Positions 57,649 through 64,000 of a stretch of 64,000 bases of DNA are shown in pieces. The DNA lies in NCBI GenBank assembly GCA_001724025.1, contig MEDJ01000023.1, positions 124,001-188,000 of the forward strand, written 5' to 3'. Source of the stretch: Acidobacteria bacterium SCN 69-37. Its GTDB lineage: Bacteria; Acidobacteriota; Vicinamibacteria; Vicinamibacterales; SCN-69-37. The first letter of the stretch is position 1. Each line of letters begins with the position of its first letter. The position numbers were made by a program, and so were the translations under genes. The notes below the pieces were generated by a model. That model searched no databases, was not told where the DNA came from, and saw nothing but the letters and a program-made list of their open reading frames with translations.

Positions 57649-59634
57649 ATGCTCCGCGCGATCATCGACGCCCGGGCCTTGCTGGCGACGCTGGCCGCAG
57701 CCGCCGTCGGCGTGTACGGCCTGCAGGCGTTCCCTATTCAGCGGGACAACCCGTTCCTCGTCATCATCGAAGCGAGGCGTCCGGAGATCGCACACGGACT
57801 CGCGTACACCTACGGCCTCCTGTGGTTCTCCACGCCGTTCTGGCTGGCGTCCATCGTGATGTCCCTGGCCGCGATCGTAGCGTCCGGACTCAAGCCCTCC
57901 TGGGCCTACCGTCCCCTGCCGCGGTATCCGGAGCCCGAACAACGGGCCGAACTCTCGCTGGTCCTGGGCGAGACGCACTTCCCGGACCGAGGGGGGCGAG
58001 CGCCAGAACCCCGCTGGCTCCAGATTCCTGAACGCGGGCTCTACACGGGCATCATGGTCCTTGGCGCCGTGGGAACGGGGAAGACGTCCGCATGCATGTA
58101 CCCGTACGTGGACCAGCTCCTGCGCTGGCGGGCAGACGATGCCGACCGCAAGCTGGGTGCGCTGGTGATGGAGGTCAAGGGTGACTTCTGCCATCAGGTG
58201 CGAGACATCCTTCGCCGCACAGGTCGCGCCGACGACTACATCGAGGTGGGCCTCGATACGAACGTCAGCTACAACCCGCTGCACAACGACCTGGATCCGT
58301 ACGCCGTGGCCTACGCCATCGCGACGCTGCTGAACAACCTGTTCGGGAAGTCGAAGGAACCCTTCTGGCAGCAGGCGTACACGGACGTGCTCAAGTTCGT
58401 GATCCTGCTCCGGCGAATCACCGAGGGCTACACCACCTTCGCGGACGTCTACCAGTACATCCTCGATGACAGCCGCATCGCGCACGACATCAAGCGCCTC
58501 AAGGACTCACTCGACGATCCGCAGGATGTCATCCGGATCCGAACCGAGGAGTACGCGCTGCTCGACGTGCATCGGTGGAGCCAGTGGTTTCCCGTCGACG
58601 ACGGCTTCATGGCGCACCCCTACAACGCCGAACTCGACGGATACCTGAACAAGAAAGGGGTGTCCCAGGGCGTGTCGAAGCCCAACGGCGCAGGATGGGC
58701 CGAGCGCAAGCACCAGATCGAGGCCCTCGATCGCTGGTACTCCCAGGGCTGGAGCCGACTCGACGCGAGACTGCGGTCGAACATCACCGAGGGCATCGTG
58801 GTGTTCCTGTCGTTGTTCGACGACAACCCCTCGGTTCACCGCGCGTTCTGTCCCCCGCGGCGGTCCTACATGGACATGCGTCTGCCGGGCGACCTCGAAC
58901 CGCTCCAGCCGCTCGATACGCTGCTCGACACGGGGAAGGTGCTGGCGCTGAACTTCCCGGTCGCCATGAACCCTGGCCTGGCGCGAATCATCGGCGTCAT
59001 GCTGAAGCTCGACTTCCAGCGCGCAGTGCTTCGCCGCATCCCGAAGTTGAGCGCCGATAGCTCGCGAGTCTGGCGCGACCTGCTGTTCGTGTGTGATGAG
59101 TACCACGCCTTCGCTACGGTGGGTGAAACGGACCCGACTGGTGACGAGCGCACCTTCGCGCTGTCACGTCAGGCGCGATTGATTCCGATCGTGGCCACGC
59201 AGAGCATCAGTTCCCTGCGGTCGGTGCTCCCGGGAGACGAGAGCTGGCGCACGCTCCTTCAGTGCTTCCGAAACAAGGTGTTCCTCGCGACCAGTGACGA
59301 GTTCACCGCTCGCAACGCCGCAGACCTGTGCGGCCGGAAGGACCGGATCAAGGCGCGCTACTCCATCGCGGAGTCTGGCAGCGATACGCACGTGTCGTTC
59401 CTGACGGGACGCACCGCGGCCGCACGTCAGGCAATCACCGCGACCAAGAGCTACGGGCCGGTGCACGAGCACATTTTTGCGCCGCGCGTGTTCACTGAGT
59501 TGCAGAACGCCCAGGCCATCGTTCTGCCTTACGACGGTGTCAACCCTCTGCCGCCGCAGTACTGCTACCTGAAGCCGCACTACCTCGACGTGCAGACAAG
59601 CTACTTCGACCACGTCGCGTCGGGGGCACTATGA
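57649..59634 (+). CDS. VirD4/TraG-like type IV coupling protein
   Basis: N-terminal TMs; Walker A VLGAVGTGKTSACMYPYVDQL; LLFVCDEYHAFATVGE; IVATQSISSLRSVL. Start corrected from the longer ORF. Confidence 0.92.
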   Translation: MLRAIIDARALLATLAAAAVGVYGLQAFPIQRDNPFLVIIEARRPEIAHGLAYTYGLLWFSTPFWLASIVMSLAAIVASGLKPSWAYRPLPRYPEPEQRAELSLVLGETHFPDRGGRAPEPRWLQIPERGLYTGIMVLGAVGTGKTSACMYPYVDQLLRWRADDADRKLGALVMEVKGDFCHQVRDILRRTGRADDYIEVGLDTNVSYNPLHNDLDPYAVAYAIATLLNNLFGKSKEPFWQQAYTDVLKFVILLRRITEGYTTFADVYQYILDDSRIAHDIKRLKDSLDDPQDVIRIRTEEYALLDVHRWSQWFPVDDGFMAHPYNAELDGYLNKKGVSQGVSKPNGAGWAERKHQIEALDRWYSQGWSRLDARLRSNITEGIVVFLSLFDDNPSVHRAFCPPRRSYMDMRLPGDLEPLQPLDTLLDTGKVLALNFPVAMNPGLARIIGVMLKLDFQRAVLRRIPKLSADSSRVWRDLLFVCDEYHAFATVGETDPTGDERTFALSRQARLIPIVATQSISSLRSVLPGDESWRTLLQCFRNKVFLATSDEFTARNAADLCGRKDRIKARYSIAESGSDTHVSFLTGRTAAARQAITATKSYGPVHEHIFAPRVFTELQNAQAIVLPYDGVNPLPPQYCYLKPHYLDVQTSYFDHVASGAL

Positions 59635-60635
59635 GCAGTCTGGAGCGCATCCTGCCGTTCTTGCGGCCCATCGAGGATCTCCTGCAGGACCCGACCGTGA
59701 CCGAAGTCATGGTGAACTGTGGCGGACGCAAGGTGTTCGTGGAACGGCACGGAGCCATCGAGCCGGTGCCGGAGCGGACCCTCGAGGTGCGGAATCTCAC
59801 CGTTGCGATCAAGAACATCGCCCGGGCCTGTGGCGACGAGATCTCGGAGGCACAGCCTGCGCTTGACGCCAGACTGGAGGACGGATCGCGTGTGGCCGCG
59901 ATGTTTCCTCCGTGCTCGGTCGACGGCCCGACGCTCACCGTCCGAAAGTTCACCCACCGCTACACGCTGCAGGAACTGGTCGAGTGCGGCACGCTGTCGG
60001 TGCCACTGGCGACCCATCTGACAGATGCCGTACGGCGCCGCAGAAACGTCCTGATTTCAGGAGGCACCGGTACGGGCAAGACGACGCTCCTGAACGCGCT
60101 GGCAGCGACGATTCCCCTGGACGACCGAATCGTCCTAATCGAGGAGACCTCCGAGATTGTCATCGACAAGCCGAACCTCGTCCGGTTCGAGGCCCGCCGA
60201 GCGCAGGCGCCCATCGGTCATGAGGCTCCGCTTCCGCCCGTCACGATCGCGGATCTCCTCAGAGCCACGCTACGGCACCGGCCGGACCGAATCCTGGTGG
60301 GAGAAGTGAGGGGCGCCGAAGCGTTCGATCTCTTGCAGGCTCTGAATACCGGCCATCAGGGCGCGCTGAGCACCATTCACGCAAACTCGGCCGAGCAGGC
60401 GCTGGCTCGCCTGGCGCATTGCGTGCTCACCGCAAACACCGGGCTGCCGCACCGCGGCACGCGCGAGGCCATCGCCCTGGCGATCCATCTCGTCGTGCAC
60501 ATCGAGCGCGTGGCTCGGACACGCCAGGTCACCGGCGTAGTAGCGGTTTCTGGATACGACGCGGCCACGGATCGCATTCGTCTCGAACCTGTCAATATCG
60601 TGGATGCCCCCGCCCAGGAAGGAGCATTCGCATGA
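59631..60635 (+). CDS. VirB11/TrbB-type ATPase
   Basis: ISGGTGTGKTTLLNALAA; IVLIEETSEI; LRHRPDRILVGEVRGAEAFDLLQALNTGHQGALSTIHANS. Confidence 0.95.
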   Translation: MSSLERILPFLRPIEDLLQDPTVTEVMVNCGGRKVFVERHGAIEPVPERTLEVRNLTVAIKNIARACGDEISEAQPALDARLEDGSRVAAMFPPCSVDGPTLTVRKFTHRYTLQELVECGTLSVPLATHLTDAVRRRRNVLISGGTGTGKTTLLNALAATIPLDDRIVLIEETSEIVIDKPNLVRFEARRAQAPIGHEAPLPPVTIADLLRATLRHRPDRILVGEVRGAEAFDLLQALNTGHQGALSTIHANSAEQALARLAHCVLTANTGLPHRGTREAIALAIHLVVHIERVARTRQVTGVVAVSGYDAATDRIRLEPVNIVDAPAQEGAFA

Positions 60636-61114
60636 GGACGGTACCGACGTGGGCACGGCCTGTGCCCCTGCTCGTCGTCTTGTGGGGCTGCGGCGGATCA
60701 TCCCCGAGCCCGACGTCACCGACGCCGCCGACCTCGTTCCTGGCCGGCACGTGGACCGGCACGGTCACGATTCAGGTCAACCCTGGCGACCCCGCGCCGC
60801 CGCCACCGAGCAGCGGCCCGATGCAGTGGACGTTCGAGGTGGTGCCCCAGACCAACCTCCAGTCCTTCCGGACGACCGTGCGCTCCGACCACCCGTGGTT
60901 GACCGTGACAACGACGGCAACCACGGCCTTGACGCCGGGCAGTACGCCGCCCGCACAGATCAGCACGCAAGGGGAGTTCACGTCGCCCAGGGGCTGCCGC
61001 GGCACCTTCGGCAGTGTTGGGACAGCGCAGGTAACCCGCATTGAGGCGGACTTCACCGGAACGGACTGCCAGCAAGCGACCTTCGTGGGCCAGCTCGTAT
61101 TGACCAAGAACTGA
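60632..61114 (+). CDS. Lipoprotein of unknown function, translationally coupled to virB11
   Basis: Lipobox-like LLVVLWGCGGSSPSPTSPTPP; ATGA overlap with the virB11 stop. Confidence 0.75.
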   Translation: MRTVPTWARPVPLLVVLWGCGGSSPSPTSPTPPTSFLAGTWTGTVTIQVNPGDPAPPPPSSGPMQWTFEVVPQTNLQSFRTTVRSDHPWLTVTTTATTALTPGSTPPAQISTQGEFTSPRGCRGTFGSVGTAQVTRIEADFTGTDCQQATFVGQLVLTKN

Positions 61115-61126
61115 GGGAGGATCCCG

Positions 61127-62056
61127 ATGGCGATCGATCTCGAGGCGCCGCTCCGGTTCCTGCACACGGCGTTCCGGTCAGACGACTGGATCGCAATCCT
61201 CTTGAAGTCGCACGACACCGGCGGCAGCGCCCAGCGTGTTGGGCCGATGTCGCTGATCGCCAGCCCGAGGTTTCAGGCGTGGCTCAGAGCCGAGAACGCG
61301 AGGCGATTCAGCGTGTTTGTCAGCGTGAACGCCATCCGGCCGCAGCGGAAGGCCAGAACACGCGACGCGATCGGGGACATCCGCCACGTCTTCCTCGATG
61401 CCGATCGCGATGGCCCGTTGCTGCTGGCGACTATCCAGGCGCGCCGCGACCTTCCGCCACCGTCATTCGTGATCCATTCGTCACCGAACCGTCTGCACGT
61501 CCTGTGGCGCGTGGCCGGATTCACGAAGGAAGAGGTCGAGGCACTTCAGAAGCGGCTGGCCGCCGAACTCGGCACCGACAAGACGGCGACCTCCTGCGCT
61601 CAGGTCACCCGAATGCCAGGATTCTTCAACCACAAGTACCGGCCTGGGCCGATGGTCGGCGTGGGGTACGCGCCCGGCCGGAGCGTGTTCAGCCCGCGGG
61701 ACTTCCCGTTGCAGCAGACGGCGAGCGCGCTTCCGCCGCCCGACTCGACGAATCATCGATCGAGCCATTCGTCCGACGTTTTGGACCGGGCACGAAGGTA
61801 CATCGCGACGATCCCTCCTGCCGTCGCGGGCAATCACGGTGACACGGCGACCTTCCGCGTCTGCTGCCGGCTCGTGCGAGGATTCGCCCTTGGTGATGAC
61901 GAAGCGCTGGATGTGTTGGCCAGCTGGAACAGCGCCTGTCTGCCGCCGTGGTCCGAGGAGGAACTCCGGGCGAAGCTCGCCGGGGCTCGCCGATACGGTC
62001 GGGAGCCTCTGGGTGGCCTGCTTGGTGGACCGGCGCCTCACCCCTCAGCGGGCTGA
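61127..62056 (+). CDS. RepB-like DNA primase domain protein
   Basis: FVSVNAIRPQRKARTRDAIGDIRHVFLDADRDGPLLLATIQ...PSFVIHSSPNRLHVLWRV...TRMPGFFNHKY; archaeo-eukaryotic primase-like pattern. Confidence 0.82.
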   Translation: MAIDLEAPLRFLHTAFRSDDWIAILLKSHDTGGSAQRVGPMSLIASPRFQAWLRAENARRFSVFVSVNAIRPQRKARTRDAIGDIRHVFLDADRDGPLLLATIQARRDLPPPSFVIHSSPNRLHVLWRVAGFTKEEVEALQKRLAAELGTDKTATSCAQVTRMPGFFNHKYRPGPMVGVGYAPGRSVFSPRDFPLQQTASALPPPDSTNHRSSHSSDVLDRARRYIATIPPAVAGNHGDTATFRVCCRLVRGFALGDDEALDVLASWNSACLPPWSEEELRAKLAGARRYGREPLGGLLGGPAPHPSAG

Positions 62057-62128
62057 AGTCTTCTCAAAGTCCTCATACCCACGTCCGGTCTGTCTCTCCG
62101 TTGCAGCAGCTCCGTGACGTGCTACGGG

Positions 62129-62362
62129 TCAGAGTGGAAGCAAAGGCTTGAGAGCGCCGCCGCTACAGCAGTGTTCATCCTGCATAGGTGGGCATTTCGT
62201 ATCGCCGTAGGAACAAAACACACAGCACGAGCCGGGTTTTGGCCTTAGAAGCGTGCGGCAGCCTTGACACTCATAGAAGGCCACGCAGGCGTTGGCAGGC
62301 ATCTGCTCGACCGTCACAAGGCTGCACAGCGGGCACGTCAGCGCGGATGTGAGCGTCGCCAT
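62129..62362 (-). CDS. Cys-rich GDCCVxC-domain-like small protein
   Basis: CPLCS, CQGC, PGSCCVFCSYGDTKCPPMQDEHCC; resembles the conserved GDCCVFCSYG(x)KCPP family. Confidence 0.8.
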   Translation of the reverse strand: MATLTSALTCPLCSLVTVEQMPANACVAFYECQGCRTLLRPKPGSCCVFCSYGDTKCPPMQDEHCCSGGALKPLLPL

Positions 62363-62442
62363 TGGACCTTCATCGTACTGCGTTGCTGCCTACGGGCGGA
62401 GTCACTCTGCTCAGGACGCCCGAAACCGCGCCGCAGACACGC

Positions 62443-64000
62443 CTACTCGGCGTACGCCAGCAGGCGAAGCGAGTTGGCCACGACCACCATCGTGCTGCCC
62501 TCATGGAGCAAGACGGCCGTGCCGATGCCAGCCCACCCGAGCAGGGTGGCGGCGACCAGGAGCGCGATCACGGCCATCGAGATCGACAGATTCTGCCTGA
62601 TGATGCGCGCGGCCTGCCGCGACAGCCCCACCGCGAACGGCAACGTACGGAGATCGTCACCCATCAGCGCGACGTCGGCGGTTTCGAGGGCCACCCCGGT
62701 TCCCGCCCCACCCATGGCGATGCCCACGGTGGCTTGGGCCAGGGCGGGCGCGTCGTTCACGCCGTCCCCAATCATGGCAAGCGGCCCGTGCTTCTGCATC
62801 AGCGCCTGGATGGCGGACACCTTGTCCTCCGGCAGGAGATCGGCCTTGATCTCATCGACGCCCAGGGTCTTTCCGATGGCGTCGGCCACGCCCCTGTTGT
62901 CACCCGTCAACATGACCAACGGGCGCAGTCCGATCTCCCGCAGGCGCACCAGCACGTCGCGCGCCTCCAGACGTGGCTGGTCAGCCAGGCCGAGCACGCC
63001 AAGCCATTGCGAGCCGTGACGCACGATCATCACGCTGCGCCCGGCCTCCTGCTGTTCCTTGACCGCGACGTCGACGAGGACCGGTACTTCGATCTGGCGA
63101 TCCGTCCAGAGCTTCGCACTGCCAATCTCGACCGACTGCCCTTCGACATCGGCCCGAACACCCCGCGCGGTGATGCTGTCGAGCGGACCGGCCTCGGGCA
63201 ACGCCAGTTGTCGTGCCGCAGCCGCTCGAACGACCGCCTGTGCAAGTGGATGCTGCGATTGTCGTTCAACCGCGGCAGCGATGCGCAGCAGTGAATCGGC
63301 CGACTCGGCGTCGATGGTTGTGACGCCGGTCACCTCCGGCTGGCCCACCGTCAACGTGCCGGTCTTGTCGAAGGTCATCGTGCGTAGCGTGCCGAGGTTC
63401 TCCAGATGCACGCCACCCTTGATGAGCACGCCACGACGGGCGGCCTGCGCGATGCCCGCGAGTACCGCTGACGGCGTGCCGAGGGCCAGCGCACACGGCG
63501 AGGCTGCCACCAGCAAGGTCAGGGCTCGATACACCGCTGTCGACCACGTCGCCCATCCCACGAGCGGCGGCACGATCATGACCAATCCGGCCGAGACCAG
63601 GACGAGCGGCACGAAGACGCGCTCGAAGCGTTCGGTGAACTGCTGTGTCGGCGCTTTGCTGGTTTGCGCATCTTCGACCAGACGGATCACGCGGTCCAAG
63701 GTTCGGTCGCCCACGGCTCGTGTCGTGCGCACCTCCAGCGCCCCCTCGCCATTCACGGTCCCGGCGAACACGTCATCGCCGGCGGCCTTGTCCACTGGCA
63801 CCGACTCGCCGGTGACAGGGGCCTGATTGACCGCGGACTGGCCGCCCGCGACGATGCCGTCGACGGGAATGCGGTCACCCGGTCGGACGACCACCACCTC
63901 GTCGACCTTCACGGTCTCGACCGGGACCTCGACGTCCTGCCCATCGCGGCGCACGAGGGCGACTGGCGGCGCCATGTCTGCGAGCGCACGAATCGCGCCC
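62443..64000 (-). CDS. Heavy-metal P1B-type ATPase, truncated at right window edge
   Basis: PVTGESVPVDK; ASPCALALGTPSAVLAGI; TFDKTGTLTVG; MIGDGVNDAPALAQATVGIAMG; HEGSTMVVVANSLRLL. Frame is open to position 64000. Confidence 0.93.
   Translation of the reverse strand, partial: GAIRALADMAPPVALVRRDGQDVEVPVETVKVDEVVVVRPGDRIPVDGIVAGGQSAVNQAPVTGESVPVDKAAGDDVFAGTVNGEGALEVRTTRAVGDRTLDRVIRLVEDAQTSKAPTQQFTERFERVFVPLVLVSAGLVMIVPPLVGWATWSTAVYRALTLLVAASPCALALGTPSAVLAGIAQAARRGVLIKGGVHLENLGTLRTMTFDKTGTLTVGQPEVTGVTTIDAESADSLLRIAAAVERQSQHPLAQAVVRAAAARQLALPEAGPLDSITARGVRADVEGQSVEIGSAKLWTDRQIEVPVLVDVAVKEQQEAGRSVMIVRHGSQWLGVLGLADQPRLEARDVLVRLREIGLRPLVMLTGDNRGVADAIGKTLGVDEIKADLLPEDKVSAIQALMQKHGPLAMIGDGVNDAPALAQATVGIAMGGAGTGVALETADVALMGDDLRTLPFAVGLSRQAARIIRQNLSISMAVIALLVAATLLGWAGIGTAVLLHEGSTMVVVANSLRLLAYAE

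Overview
GC-rich bacterial window, probably Acidobacteriota/Vicinamibacteria-like (inference from style only, not tested). It falls into two parts separated by a tRNA-Ser(CGA) gene at 22766-22856. LEFT (1-22.5 kb), chromosomal-looking: an exosortase/PEP-CTERM exopolysaccharide locus, mostly on the minus strand. It holds an ABC-2 export permease (truncated at the window edge), a one-module type I PKS with order KS-AT-KR-DH-ACP-TE, a PEP-CTERM protein with a good sigma54 -24/-12 match upstream, a PrsT-like TPR lipoprotein, EpsI, exosortase, L-2-hydroxyglutarate oxidase, asparagine synthase-type amidotransferase, a glycosyltransferase and a DUF218-like protein. It is followed by a subtilase, a beta-barrel protein, TadA and a PhoD-like phosphatase. 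RIGHT (22.9-64 kb), an apparent mobile island starting at the tRNA: a TrlF-like PHP-ATPase; a six-gene minus-strand operon (SNF2 helicase with a DUF3883-like C-terminus, AlbA_2 protein, DUF1156 methylase, HEPN/DUF499 ATPase, ParB-like protein, Dam-like methylase); a TPR-CHAT protease plus S41 peptidase convergent with an ECF sigma/anti-sigma pair; a near-complete VirB/Trb conjugation cluster with duplicated VirB5-like genes, two wHTH-type unknowns, an oriT-like inverted-repeat region, T4CP, VirB11, a lipoprotein and a RepB-like primase; and a P1B-4-type metal ATPase with a GDCCVxC-like Cys-rich protein. No integrase and no canonical relaxase are visible. The best candidates for under-described biology are the helicase/methylase/ATPase operon with embedded genes (26.3-40.4 kb) and the CHAT/S41/sigma/anti-sigma locus (40.7-45.9 kb). 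Many entries in the ORF track are antisense shadows of real genes caused by high GC.
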